Source: an uncultured Luminiphilus sp.
GTDB taxonomy: Bacteria; Pseudomonadota; Gammaproteobacteria; Pseudomonadales; Halieaceae
DNA length: 64,000 nucleotides
Direction: 5' to 3'
NCBI GenBank assembly: GCA_943789425.1
Contig: CALSUB010000002.1
Coordinates: 1 to 64,000, forward strand
In this document: in pieces, positions 35,930-44,916 of the stretch
Numbering within the stretch: the first letter of the stretch is position 1
Layout: every line of letters starts with the position of its first letter
The notes under the pieces: model-generated
What the model was told of the DNA's origin: nothing
Database searches by the model: none
Seen by the model: only the letters and a program-made list of their open reading frames with translations
Translations under genes and position numbers: made by a program

Positions 35930-37237
35930 ATGACTTCAGAAGACAGCAACATCGCATGGTTTCGTTATACGGGCCCCTATATCAAGGCACACCGGGGGCG
36001 AACGTTTGTCGTTTATCTCGGCAGTGGCGCACTCGACACGCCGCGATGCGTCACACTGGTTCATGACTTAGCGTTGCTGCATTCTCTCGGGGTGCGCCTC
36101 GTACTCGTCCACGCCACACGCGAAGCCATAGGCGAGAAGCTGGCCGCAAATGATACAGCTGAGCAGTTTCATCACGGTGTCCGCATTACCGACGATGACA
36201 CGCTGGCCATTGCGAGCGAAGCAGCGTCACATCAACGGCTACACTTAGAGCGCATGATGTCGACAGGGCTGCCCAATACCCCACTGCTGGGCGCACGGTT
36301 ACGTGTGATCAGTGGCAACTTTGTTACCGCGCGTCCACTGGGTATCTATGATGGCGTTGACTATCTTCACAGCGGTGCGGTTCGAAGAGTGGATGCCGAA
36401 GGCATCGTGTCGGTGCTCGACAATGACGCGATTGCCCTCATTTCACCATTGGGCTACTCGCCGGCAGGGGAGCTTTTCAGCGTCAGTGCGAGTGAAGTCG
36501 CAGAAGCCGTCGCGGTGGCGATCGGCGCAGATAAACTGCTATTCCTCGATCGATACGAGGGGCTTATGACCGCCGACGGCCAGCTGATCCGTCAATGCAC
36601 CGTCGCCGCAGCAGAACAACTGATCATCAATGATCAAGAGCAAAAGCGGCTCCGAGACGCCGCCTGTCGCGCCTGTAGCGCCGGGGTAGACCGCAGCCAT
36701 GTCATCAGCTTCGAGCGTGAAGATGCACTGATGGAAGAATTGTTCACCCATGACGGATCCGGCACGCTGATCGCGCAAAATCAGTATGAGCAAGCCAGAC
36801 GCGCGCACATAGACGACATCGCGAGCATTGTAGAACTGATCCGTCCGCTGGAGGACAGTGGCGCCTTAGTCAGAAGGTCCCGGGAGCGGCTCGAAGAAGA
36901 AATCGGCCACTTTTCAATTCTTGAGCGCGATGGCAGAGTAATTGCCTGCGCGGCACTCTATGCTTACCCGAACGAAGCGGTGGGCGAAATCGCCTGTGTG
37001 GCAACCCACCCCGATTACCGGCGCGCCGGACGAGCCGAGCAACTGCTTCAAGCGCTGCTGGGCCAGGCCGCAGAGCACGCTCTGACGCACGTTTTTGCGC
37101 TCACCACACAGACGACTCATTGGTTTCTTGAGCAAGGCTTTGCGCCAACCACGCAAGACGCATTGCCGGTCGAGAAACAACAACTGTATAACTGGCAGCG
37201 TAATGCAGCCGTCCTGGTAAGGCCGGTATCACACTGA
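35930..37237 (+). CDS. argA: N-acetylglutamate synthase
   Basis: First enzyme of arginine synthesis. 435 aa with an N-terminal amino-acid-kinase-like domain (residues ~1-280: FVVYLGSGAL, SVLDNDAIALISPLGYSP, DKLLFLDRYEGL) that binds arginine as feedback inhibitor. A C-terminal GNAT acetyltransferase domain follows (~285-435: ACVATHPDYRRAGRAEQLLQALL, acetyl-CoA loop). Classical long ArgA, not the short ArgJ/ArgO forms. Confidence 0.94.
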   Translation: MTSEDSNIAWFRYTGPYIKAHRGRTFVVYLGSGALDTPRCVTLVHDLALLHSLGVRLVLVHATREAIGEKLAANDTAEQFHHGVRITDDDTLAIASEAASHQRLHLERMMSTGLPNTPLLGARLRVISGNFVTARPLGIYDGVDYLHSGAVRRVDAEGIVSVLDNDAIALISPLGYSPAGELFSVSASEVAEAVAVAIGADKLLFLDRYEGLMTADGQLIRQCTVAAAEQLIINDQEQKRLRDAACRACSAGVDRSHVISFEREDALMEELFTHDGSGTLIAQNQYEQARRAHIDDIASIVELIRPLEDSGALVRRSRERLEEEIGHFSILERDGRVIACAALYAYPNEAVGEIACVATHPDYRRAGRAEQLLQALLGQAAEHALTHVFALTTQTTHWFLEQGFAPTTQDALPVEKQQLYNWQRNAAVLVRPVSH

Positions 37238-37290
37238 ATGACCGCCAGTGATAAGCTGACCCTCGTTTTTTTAACACTTGGGAGAATTCA

Positions 37291-39132
37291 ATGCCCCAAT
37301 ACCGATCCCGCACTTCAACCGCTGGACGTAATATGGCAGGTGCTCGCGCGCTATGGCGGGCCACTGGCATGCAAGATGGTGACTTTGAAAAGCCGATCAT
37401 TGCGGTGGTTAATTCATTCACTCAGTTTGTACCCGGGCACGTGCACCTTAAAGACCTTGGGCAGCTCGTCGCACGAGAAATCGAGGCATCCGGTGGCGTC
37501 GCTAAAGAATTTAATACCATTGCCGTCGACGATGGCATCGCGATGGGCCATGACGGGATGCTCTACAGCTTGCCCTCTCGTGACCTCATTGCGGATTCGG
37601 TCGAGTACATGGTCAATGCACACTGCGCCGATGCCATGGTGTGTATTTCTAACTGCGATAAAATCACACCGGGGATGCTCAATGCGGCCATGCGCCTCAA
37701 TATTCCGGTGATATTCGTCTCGGGTGGCCCAATGGAAGCAGGAAAAACCGCCCTATCAGAGCACAAACTCGATTTAGTGGATGCAATGGTTATTGCCGCT
37801 GACTCGAGTGCCGATGACGAGACAGTAGAAGCTTATGAGCGTTCAGCTTGTCCCACCTGCGGTTCATGCTCCGGCATGTTCACAGCCAACTCGATGAATT
37901 GCCTCACCGAGGCGCTGGGCTTAAGTTTACCGGGCAATGGCTCGCTACTCGCCACACATGCCGACCGTGAGCAGCTTTTCCTGCGGGCTGGACGTTTGAT
38001 TGTAGAGGTCGCTAAGCGCTGGTACGAGCAGGATGACAAGACCGCCCTGCCTAGAGAAATTGCCAGTAAAAAAGCCTTTGAAAATGCCATGACACTCGAT
38101 GTTGCGATGGGCGGATCAACCAATACGATCCTACACCTGCTCGCAGCAGCACAAGAGGCGGGGGTGGACTTTGATATGGCAGACATCGACACGCTATCGC
38201 GCAAAGTGCCACAGCTGTGCAAAGTCGCTCCGAGCACGCCGCTCTATCACATGGAGGATGTGCACCGCGCCGGCGGCGTAATGGCGATTCTTGGCGAACT
38301 GGCGCGCGGTAACTTACTGCACCTCGATTGCCCCACGGTCCACAGTGATAGCCTGGCCAGCGCATTATCAGACTGGGATATTATGCAAACCGAGCGCGAC
38401 GATGTGCGCACACTGTATGCGGCGGGCCCCGCTGGCATCCCTACCCAACAAGCCTTCAGTCAGGCAGTACGCTGGCCAACACTGGATACCGATCGACACT
38501 CGGGCTGTGTCAGGGATATGGCGCACGCTTACTCACAAGAGGGCGGGCTCGCTGTGCTGTTTGGCAATATCGCTGAGTCGGGCTGCGTGGTCAAAACGGC
38601 TGGCGTCGATGATGCTTCGTTATGCTTTAGTGGCCCCGCATATATTTGCGAAAGCCAAGAAGCCGCCGTCAGCGACATTCTCGAAGATCGGGTAAAAGCG
38701 GGGGACGTGGTTGTCATCCGCTACGAGGGGCCGCGTGGCGGGCCCGGTATGCAGGAGATGCTTTACCCCACCAGTTACCTCAAATCCAAAGATTTGGGTA
38801 AAGCCTGCGCCCTGATTACAGATGGCCGCTTCTCGGGCGGTACATCAGGGTTATCCATAGGGCATGTTTCACCCGAGGCGGCAGCGGGCGGGGCAATCGC
38901 CCTGATCGAACCCGGCGATACCATTGAGATTGATATCCCTGCGCGGCAGATCAATGTTCTGCTCGATGAAGCCACGCTAGCATTGCGGCGAGACGCCATG
39001 AATGACCGGGCGAGAGGATGGAAGCCAGTCGATGAGCGACCCAGAAAAGTCTCTACTGCGCTCAAAGTTTATGCCAGCATGGTCACCAGTGCTGACAAAG
39101 GCGCCATTCGCGACAGCAGTCTGATTGACTGA
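37291..39132 (+). CDS. ilvD: Dihydroxy-acid dehydratase
   Basis: 613 aa Fe-S dehydratase for the third step of branched-chain amino acid synthesis. Visible: [44 protein letters not shown] (cluster Cys), [19 protein letters not shown] (cluster Cys), and [22 protein letters not shown] near the C-terminus. GGGAGAATTC is the ribosome binding site. It follows argA by 53 bp. Confidence 0.96.
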   Translation: MPQYRSRTSTAGRNMAGARALWRATGMQDGDFEKPIIAVVNSFTQFVPGHVHLKDLGQLVAREIEASGGVAKEFNTIAVDDGIAMGHDGMLYSLPSRDLIADSVEYMVNAHCADAMVCISNCDKITPGMLNAAMRLNIPVIFVSGGPMEAGKTALSEHKLDLVDAMVIAADSSADDETVEAYERSACPTCGSCSGMFTANSMNCLTEALGLSLPGNGSLLATHADREQLFLRAGRLIVEVAKRWYEQDDKTALPREIASKKAFENAMTLDVAMGGSTNTILHLLAAAQEAGVDFDMADIDTLSRKVPQLCKVAPSTPLYHMEDVHRAGGVMAILGELARGNLLHLDCPTVHSDSLASALSDWDIMQTERDDVRTLYAAGPAGIPTQQAFSQAVRWPTLDTDRHSGCVRDMAHAYSQEGGLAVLFGNIAESGCVVKTAGVDDASLCFSGPAYICESQEAAVSDILEDRVKAGDVVVIRYEGPRGGPGMQEMLYPTSYLKSKDLGKACALITDGRFSGGTSGLSIGHVSPEAAAGGAIALIEPGDTIEIDIPARQINVLLDEATLALRRDAMNDRARGWKPVDERPRKVSTALKVYASMVTSADKGAIRDSSLID

Positions 39133-39145
39133 CGGATAGTCCGCA

Positions 39146-40027
39146 TTAATCCACGCCCGCAAGTTGGGCGAGGTCGTCGCGTAAGGCGCTGAGCCGTCGC
39201 TTTAACTTGTTGTCTTGCTTGCTGCTGCGCTGAATGAGCACGTCGCGAACGAGTTGCAGGATCACCTCGCCATTATGTTCAATGCCTTCTCGGTAGGCGG
39301 GAAGTTGCGCCTCATCGCGACCGGCGATCAGTGCTCGCACCTGTTGCGGCCAGTCGGCGCTATCCGCAATGAGAATCTCCGATAACGTCGTAATCCAGAC
39401 CCGTCGATCCGCTAACCAAAACGTGTCCAGTCTTGTCATTTCTGCCACGCCGGTGCTAATCCGCTCTGTCTGTCGATCGGATAGCGGCCCAAGGTAGTCC
39501 GACATTTGCTCGTCAAAACGCTCGGCAATGTCCACGCGATAGTCCTCGTCATCCCGAGCTAATCGGTCTGCTTCCAATTCCTCTTGTTTAGCGAGCAAAA
39601 CCTCGACAAAGTTCTGGCGCTGCGAGCGATCGAGCGTTTGTCCTGTGCTCAACAACAAATCTAGAAAGGGACCTTGAATCCGGTTAGCGGCCGCCTCTAT
39701 TCTGGCCGCCATTAAGCGTGCCGACTCAACTGGTACGCCCTCGTCAAGAATAACCAAAGTGTCATCAAGCAGCGTGACATAACTGGGCAACTCTTCTTGA
39801 CGGTGCCAAGACAATAAGTCGTCGAGTCGCTCATCAAATTGTGCCTGTTGATCACGACTCAAAGAAACGTAATCGTCGAGATACCAACGAATAACAATAT
39901 CGACTCGGTTATAAATAAATTGGGTCGCGGAACAGCCCGATACTAAGCACAGTATCAGACACATGAGCAGCCTCAATGAGCGGCCAGTGCGGCCGCGCGT
40001 ACCGGTTGCGCGATGAGGTTCGGTCAA
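39146..40027 (-). CDS. DUF6279-like lipoprotein
   Basis: The tracked ORF runs back into leuA and has no ATG before the lipobox. I place the start at a TTG overlapping the leuA stop (40027), giving 293 aa; a later TTG is possible. LLMCLILCLVSGCSATQ is a lipoprotein signal with lipobox LVSGC. The rest is helical and charged (YNRVDIVIRWYLDDYVSLSRDQQAQFDERLDD), as in DUF6279 proteins of unknown function. Coupled to leuA. Confidence 0.7.
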   Translation of the reverse strand: MTEPHRATGTRGRTGRSLRLLMCLILCLVSGCSATQFIYNRVDIVIRWYLDDYVSLSRDQQAQFDERLDDLLSWHRQEELPSYVTLLDDTLVILDEGVPVESARLMAARIEAAANRIQGPFLDLLLSTGQTLDRSQRQNFVEVLLAKQEELEADRLARDDEDYRVDIAERFDEQMSDYLGPLSDRQTERISTGVAEMTRLDTFWLADRRVWITTLSEILIADSADWPQQVRALIAGRDEAQLPAYREGIEHNGEVILQLVRDVLIQRSSKQDNKLKRRLSALRDDLAQLAGVD

Positions 40028-41700
40028 GCCGCGTTGGCAGTGATCAATCCCCGGCCGTCTAGAGCAGACAGAATAGCCGCTAGTGATGCGTGCACGATGT
40101 CGTGACTTCGACCGACGCCGCAGGGCCGCTCGCCATCGATATTGAGCTGGACGTAACACACTGCCTCCGCATCGGCGCTCTGCCCTAAGGTGTGCTCAGA
40201 ATACTCTACTACCACGATGTGTCGACCCGTGACGGACTCCATGGCCTGCACAAAGGCATCGACTACGCCATTTCCTTTACCACTGAGCGTAACGTCACCG
40301 CTTGGCCCTGCCAACGTAACCTCTAAACCATCGCTGCCGTCTTGTCTTAATAACTGGTAATTCCCAAGCTGCCATCGATCGGCAGTCATTAAATAAGTTT
40401 GCTGAAAAAGCGCATAGATCTCGCCAGAGGACACCTCTGCTTCGCTGTCTTCTGCTAAATCTTGCACCGCAGTACTGAAATCGACCTGCAACCAGCGGGG
40501 TAACTCGAGACCATAATCTCGCCGCAATACATGGGCGACGCCGCCCTTGCCCGATTGGCTGTTGATTCTAATCACTTCCTGATACGTCCGCCCGATATCA
40601 GCGGGATCGATCGGTAAATAAGCGACATCCCAACCGCTGTCAGCGTCACGCTTGGACAGGCATTTGTGAATAGCGTCCTGATGGCTACCCGAAAAGGCGG
40701 TAAACACCAACTCACCCGCGTAAGGGTGTCTAGGATGAACCGGTAATTGGGTGCACTCCCGCGCCACCGTGCAGATCTCATCCATATGAGTGAAATCAAG
40801 TTTGGGGTCGACCCCTTGGCTATACAGGTTCATCGCCATGGTAAGAATGTCCATGTTGCCGGTGCGCTCACCATTGCCAAGCAACGTGCCCTCTACCCGA
40901 TCAGCGCCCGCCATCAAACCCAATTCAGAAGCGGCTACTGCGCACCCTCGATCGTTGTGCGTATGCAACGACAAAATTAACGATTCGCGGTGACGCACGT
41001 GATCGCTGAACCATTCTATTTGATCGGCATAGATATTAGGTGTGCTCATCTCGACGGTTGCGGGCAGATTGATGATCATCGGATTTTCCGGCGTCGGGCC
41101 CAGTACCGCACTCACCGCGTCACACACCGTCACCGCAAAATCCAACTCGGTGCCAGTGAAGCTTTCTGGACTGTACTCAAAGACCCATTCTGTCTCGGGC
41201 TGGGCTTCAGCAGCGGCCTTCACTAACTGTGCGCCGGTCACGGCAATCTCAGTAATACCGGCTCGATCGAGGCCGAATACGTATTCACGTTGTACCGTAG
41301 AAGTGCTGTTATAAAAATGAACGACCGCCCGGCGCGCACCCGCTAACGCCGCAAAGGTCTTAGTAATCAAATCGGGGCGCGCTTGAGTCAGTACCTGCAC
41401 TGTGACGTCCGCTGGAATGCGGTCCTCCTCGATCAATTTGCGCAAAAAGGCAAAGTCATGGCTAGACGCCGAAGGAAAACCCACTTCGATCTCTTTAAAA
41501 CCAATGGATATCAACAGTTCCCACAAACGAAGTTTCTGTGCCGCGTTCATGGGCTCAACCAAAGCCTGGTTACCATCACGCAGATCGACTGAACACCAAG
41601 AGGGTGCCTGGGTAATCCGCTGATCCGGCCAGCGGCGATCGGGCTTAGCAATCGGCTCAAAAGCGCGGTACTTACGATGGTCAAAGCGCGGCATGCTCAC
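40024..41700 (-). CDS. leuA: 2-isopropylmalate synthase (long LeuA type)
   Basis: 558 aa, committed step of leucine synthesis. The TIM barrel has WCSVDLRDGNQALVEPM, IEVGFPSASSHDFAF, LSLHTHNDRGCAVAASELGLMAGADRVEGTLLGNGERTGN (HxH metal site). A linker and a regulatory LeuA dimer domain (from about residue 430: SGEIYALFQQTYL...GVGRSHDIVHASLAAILSALD) would bind leucine. Divergent from an Lrp-type regulator. Confidence 0.95.
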   Translation of the reverse strand: MSMPRFDHRKYRAFEPIAKPDRRWPDQRITQAPSWCSVDLRDGNQALVEPMNAAQKLRLWELLISIGFKEIEVGFPSASSHDFAFLRKLIEEDRIPADVTVQVLTQARPDLITKTFAALAGARRAVVHFYNSTSTVQREYVFGLDRAGITEIAVTGAQLVKAAAEAQPETEWVFEYSPESFTGTELDFAVTVCDAVSAVLGPTPENPMIINLPATVEMSTPNIYADQIEWFSDHVRHRESLILSLHTHNDRGCAVAASELGLMAGADRVEGTLLGNGERTGNMDILTMAMNLYSQGVDPKLDFTHMDEICTVARECTQLPVHPRHPYAGELVFTAFSGSHQDAIHKCLSKRDADSGWDVAYLPIDPADIGRTYQEVIRINSQSGKGGVAHVLRRDYGLELPRWLQVDFSTAVQDLAEDSEAEVSSGEIYALFQQTYLMTADRWQLGNYQLLRQDGSDGLEVTLAGPSGDVTLSGKGNGVVDAFVQAMESVTGRHIVVVEYSEHTLGQSADAEAVCYVQLNIDGERPCGVGRSHDIVHASLAAILSALDGRGLITANAA

Positions 41701-41789
41701 AATGGTCTTCCTAAAGAGGGTTAACGAGCGACGTAGTCTATCCAGCCAGCGCGAGGGATAGTCACTTAAATTTGCGGTAATTCACACAT

Positions 41790-41841
41790 AGTTAGTGATA
41801 TTCGCCAAATTAATAGGATATTATATGTTAAATCACTAACT
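41790..41841. promoter_or_regulatory. Inverted repeat between leuA and the Lrp-type gene (possible operator)
   Basis: AGTTAGTGAT (41790-41799) and ATCACTAACT (41832-41841) are perfect 10-bp inverted arms. Their centres are 42 bp apart, close to four helical turns, so both lie on one face of the DNA. Between them the AT-rich spacer holds TATAAT on the minus strand (41820-41825), a likely leuA -10, and TATTAT on the plus strand (41819-41824). An Lrp/AsnC octamer wrapping this segment is the natural reading but is inferred. Confidence 0.65.
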
Positions 41842-41852
41842 TTGAGCGTTTT

Positions 41853-42329
41853 ATGGGCGTGGATGACCTAGGGCTAGACCGTGTTGATCGTAAGATTCTG
41901 AACATCTTGCAACGTGATGCTGGGCTGAACAATCTTGAGCTTGCCGAACGTGTAGGCCTATCTCCCACCCCCTGTGCTCGCCGGGTGAAACGCCTTTGGA
42001 CAGAAGGCGTAGTGACCCACCAAGTCGCAATGGTAGACCCCAAAAAACTGGGCCTCCATCTCACTGCGCACGTGAGCGTCACCATGGACCGACATACGCC
42101 GGATCGCTTCGAAGTGTTTGAAGAGACGATCGCAGATGTCCCCGAGGTGGTGGACTGTTGCGTCGTAACAGGTCAAAGCGCTGATTACCTGCTAAAAGCT
42201 GTGGTAAGAGACATGGCCCACTATGAACAATTTTTGTTGGGGACACTAACGCGTATCGCTGGGGTCAGTGCGGTGCACTCAAGCTTCGAATTACGACGCG
42301 TGCTATCCCGTACTGCAGTGAGCGTTTGA
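41853..42329 (+). CDS. Lrp/AsnC family transcriptional regulator
   Basis: 158 aa. Winged HTH at residues 5-60 (LDRVDRKILNILQRDAGLNNLELAERVGLSPTPCARRVKRL) and RAM ligand domain from about 70 (VSVTMDRHTPDRFEVFEETIADVPEVVDCCVVTGQSADYLLKAV). The divergent leuA and the inverted repeat between them suggest it controls leuA and itself, with leucine or another amino acid as effector. No clear Shine-Dalgarno before the ATG. Confidence 0.92.
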   Translation: MGVDDLGLDRVDRKILNILQRDAGLNNLELAERVGLSPTPCARRVKRLWTEGVVTHQVAMVDPKKLGLHLTAHVSVTMDRHTPDRFEVFEETIADVPEVVDCCVVTGQSADYLLKAVVRDMAHYEQFLLGTLTRIAGVSAVHSSFELRRVLSRTAVSV

Positions 42330-42337
42330 CAGGCTGG

Positions 42338-42988
42338 TTACTCGGCGGCTAACTCTTTTTCAACGAGGTATTGCGCGATCTCCAACATATTGGTCTGGCT
42401 ACCCGCAGATCGTGTCTCAATGAGGTATTTTCCCGCCACCATTAATGAAGGCGTTCCCGATATTTTTGCGGACTTTGCGCGTGCGTCGGCCTGTCGAACT
42501 TGAGAATCCACGCCAAACGAATCAAACGCCTTATCGAATTGCACGGGGTCAACACCACTGTCCTCGAACAAATCACGTAACGCGAGCCGAGAGGACAGGC
42601 GCTCGCGTTTAACATGCATGGCATCAAAAATAATCGGGTGCACAGTTTCTTTAACACCCAGCACCTCGGCTATGTAATACGCCTTGGCATGTATTTTCAT
42701 CCCTTCGTTCCAGACCGCTGGTGAGGGTTGCACCACGGCACCCTCTGGTAGCTGCTTACCCCACGCCGTGAGCATGGGTTCAAAGGTGTAGCAGTGCCCA
42801 CAGCCGTACCAAAAGAACTCAGTCACCACCACGTCTTGAGAACGACCGGTAGCAACGGTGGGGGTGAGTATTTGGTAATGCTGCCCCTCCACCCAGCGCT
42901 CTTCTGCTATCCCTCTGCCACTCAACGTGGTCAAAACAAGCAATACAGCGCAAGCCCAAAAAATGGGTCGAGTGATGGTGTTGATCAT
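42338..42988 (-). CDS. dsbA: Thiol:disulfide interchange protein DsbA
   Basis: 216 aa periplasmic oxidase of cysteine pairs. Signal peptide (WACAVLLVLTTLSGRGIAEE), active site FFWYGCGHCYTFEP (CGHC, a variant of the CPHC of E. coli), cis-Pro loop ISGTPSLMVAGKY. Third gene of a cytochrome c5 - c4 - dsbA unit, a common order near polA/engB. Confidence 0.93.
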   Translation of the reverse strand: MINTITRPIFWACAVLLVLTTLSGRGIAEERWVEGQHYQILTPTVATGRSQDVVVTEFFWYGCGHCYTFEPMLTAWGKQLPEGAVVQPSPAVWNEGMKIHAKAYYIAEVLGVKETVHPIIFDAMHVKRERLSSRLALRDLFEDSGVDPVQFDKAFDSFGVDSQVRQADARAKSAKISGTPSLMVAGKYLIETRSAGSQTNMLEIAQYLVEKELAAE

Positions 42989-43054
42989 AGAGATCTCTCC
43001 ATGGAGTGGGTGACCAGTGTCACCCGTCGGTACTATGAATTAGCGATGAAATAG

Positions 43055-43711
43055 CTATGGGTTAGGTTGCAGCCCCGCAATGTAGCTCGCCACCGCCTCA
43101 ATTTCCATATCGCTCATCCGGAACGCCGTGGTACGCATGATCCGAGCTTCACCACCATTTGTGCGGCCGGTTGGGTCCTCGTAACCCTTTCTGAACATTT
43201 TAAGCTGCGACGCAATGTACTCGGCGTGCTGCCCTCCGAGAGAAGGATACCCTGCTAAGCTGTTGCCGTTTCCAGTAGGGCTATGACACCCGGAACAAGC
43301 GGGGACCTGTCTGTCCGCAATACCGGCTAAATACACCTTTCTGCCGAGCGCGACTTTATCGGGATCACTCATACCGCCCGATCGCTCTTGAGCGTCATAA
43401 AACGCAGCGATATCTGACAGGTCTTCATCGGTCATGTTGTCGACCTGCCCCGCCATGAGCGCGACCGGACGACGGCCATCGCGGATATCTTGCATCTGTT
43501 TGAGCAAGTATTTATGCCCTAGGCCAGCCAGCTTAGGGAACGTAGGGACGGCACTGTTGCCATCAACCCCGTGGCAGGCGACGCAGGTAGCGGCCTTAAC
43601 TTGGCCTGCTTCGGCGTCACCATTACTGGCGCTTACCGCGGCACCGCTACCGAGCAACGCGATGAACAACAAACTTTGAGTTTTTTGGGCCAAACGCTGA
43701 AACATAATCAT
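43055..43711 (-). CDS. Cytochrome c4 (diheme)
   Basis: 218 aa, signal peptide followed by two class I cytochrome c domains: CVACHGVDGNSAVPTFPKLAG and CSGCHSPTGNGNSLAGYPSLGGQH. Axial Met ligands in ALMAGQVDNMTDED and in the second half (RTTAFRMSDMEIEAVASYI). Periplasmic carrier between the bc1 complex and terminal oxidases, likely feeding the cox cluster of this window. Confidence 0.9.
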   Translation of the reverse strand: MIMFQRLAQKTQSLLFIALLGSGAAVSASNGDAEAGQVKAATCVACHGVDGNSAVPTFPKLAGLGHKYLLKQMQDIRDGRRPVALMAGQVDNMTDEDLSDIAAFYDAQERSGGMSDPDKVALGRKVYLAGIADRQVPACSGCHSPTGNGNSLAGYPSLGGQHAEYIASQLKMFRKGYEDPTGRTNGGEARIMRTTAFRMSDMEIEAVASYIAGLQPNP

Positions 43712-43726
43712 TCTCGTTCGTCAGTA

Positions 43727-44050
43727 TTATTGTGCGGTGGACATGTAAGTGATGAGTGCCGCGTAATCTTCGTCACTGCAGCTATTGCATAGCCCGCCCG
43801 GCGGCATCGCACCCAGGCCATTGCGGACTGACGCGACCAGTGCGTCCATACCCTTCTCCATTCGCGGCGCCCAGGCAGCCTCATTGCCCGTTGCCGGTGC
43901 TCCTGCCACACCCACAGCATGACAAGCACCACATGAGGCAGCGTATTGGGCTGGTGGATCACCAGCGAACACGGTCGGCGCCACAACCAATGCAGCGCCA
44001 GCAGCTAGGCGCATTGCAGCGCGAATAAATGCGATTGTTTTCATGATCAA
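43727..44050 (-). CDS. Cytochrome c5 family protein
   Basis: 107 aa. Signal peptide AAGAALVVAPTVFAG, heme site CGACHAVGVAGAPATG, axial Met in LGAMPPGGLCNSCSDEDYAALITYM, whose extra Cys pair is the cytochrome c5 disulfide. Single-heme periplasmic carrier. 15 bp upstream of cytochrome c4. Confidence 0.88.
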   Translation of the reverse strand: MIMKTIAFIRAAMRLAAGAALVVAPTVFAGDPPAQYAASCGACHAVGVAGAPATGNEAAWAPRMEKGMDALVASVRNGLGAMPPGGLCNSCSDEDYAALITYMSTAQ

Positions 44051-44241
44051 ACCCTCTAAAAGCTTCTTGTATGTCGTGAGTCAAATACGGTTGCGCACTG
44101 TCGGCGGCTCACTGTCGCCGCTATCACAAACGGAGACCTTGCTGCTCATCGCTATCATGCAGCAATTTACACTTTTAACCTGCACCGCCATTAAGACAGC
44201 GTGGCATTATAGACGTTCCGTGTCGTGGCACAAATCGCAAA

Positions 44242-44907
44242 ATGACCGAGCAAACAACGTCGCCTATTAAGCTCAATTTTCGTGAGGCGACCTTTCTCCA
44301 GAGTGCCAGCGCTATTGAGAATGCACCGGCCGATAGCGGCTGGGAGGTGGCGTTTGCCGGCCGATCTAACTCTGGAAAATCGAGCGCAATCAATGCCTTA
44401 ACAGAACAGACAAAGCTGGCGCGCACCTCCCGCACGCCGGGGCGTACGCAATTAATTAACTTTTTTTCGCTGACTGATCACCAACGGATAGTCGATCTAC
44501 CCGGCTATGGCTTTGCCAAAGTACCCCTCGCGGTCAAAAAGAAGTGGAACCAGCAGCTCGAACGTTACCTGCAACACCGACAAAGCCTCCGAGGACTGGT
44601 CATGCTGATGGATGTTCGTCACCCACTGACCGAACCGGATCAACAAATGCTGGGCTGGGCCATCTCCGCGACAATGCCGGTCCAAATTCTGCTCACCAAA
44701 GCCGACAAACTCAAACGGGGGCCCGCACAAAACACGCTACTGTCTGTTCAAAGTCGACTCCGAGAGCATGAAGAGCTGGTCCGAGTACAGTTGTTCTCAT
44801 CACTCAAGCGGCAAGGGGTAGACGTCCTCGGGAAACAGATTAATCGATGGTTAACCGACGACTCTGTGCTCGCTGATGAGACCAAGTCGCCATCCGAGAC
44901 CTCTTAA
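44242..44907 (+). CDS. engB: Ribosome biogenesis GTPase EngB (YsxC/YihA)
   Basis: 221 aa. P-loop [13 protein letters not shown]2/G3 region [11 protein letters not shown] and [13 protein letters not shown]4 TKADKL. Needed for 50S assembly. Divergent from the cytochrome c5 gene and convergent with polA (nine bases between stops), the classical arrangement. Confidence 0.95.
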   Translation: MTEQTTSPIKLNFREATFLQSASAIENAPADSGWEVAFAGRSNSGKSSAINALTEQTKLARTSRTPGRTQLINFFSLTDHQRIVDLPGYGFAKVPLAVKKKWNQQLERYLQHRQSLRGLVMLMDVRHPLTEPDQQMLGWAISATMPVQILLTKADKLKRGPAQNTLLSVQSRLREHEELVRVQLFSSLKRQGVDVLGKQINRWLTDDSVLADETKSPSETS

Positions 44908-44916
44908 CACCAACGA

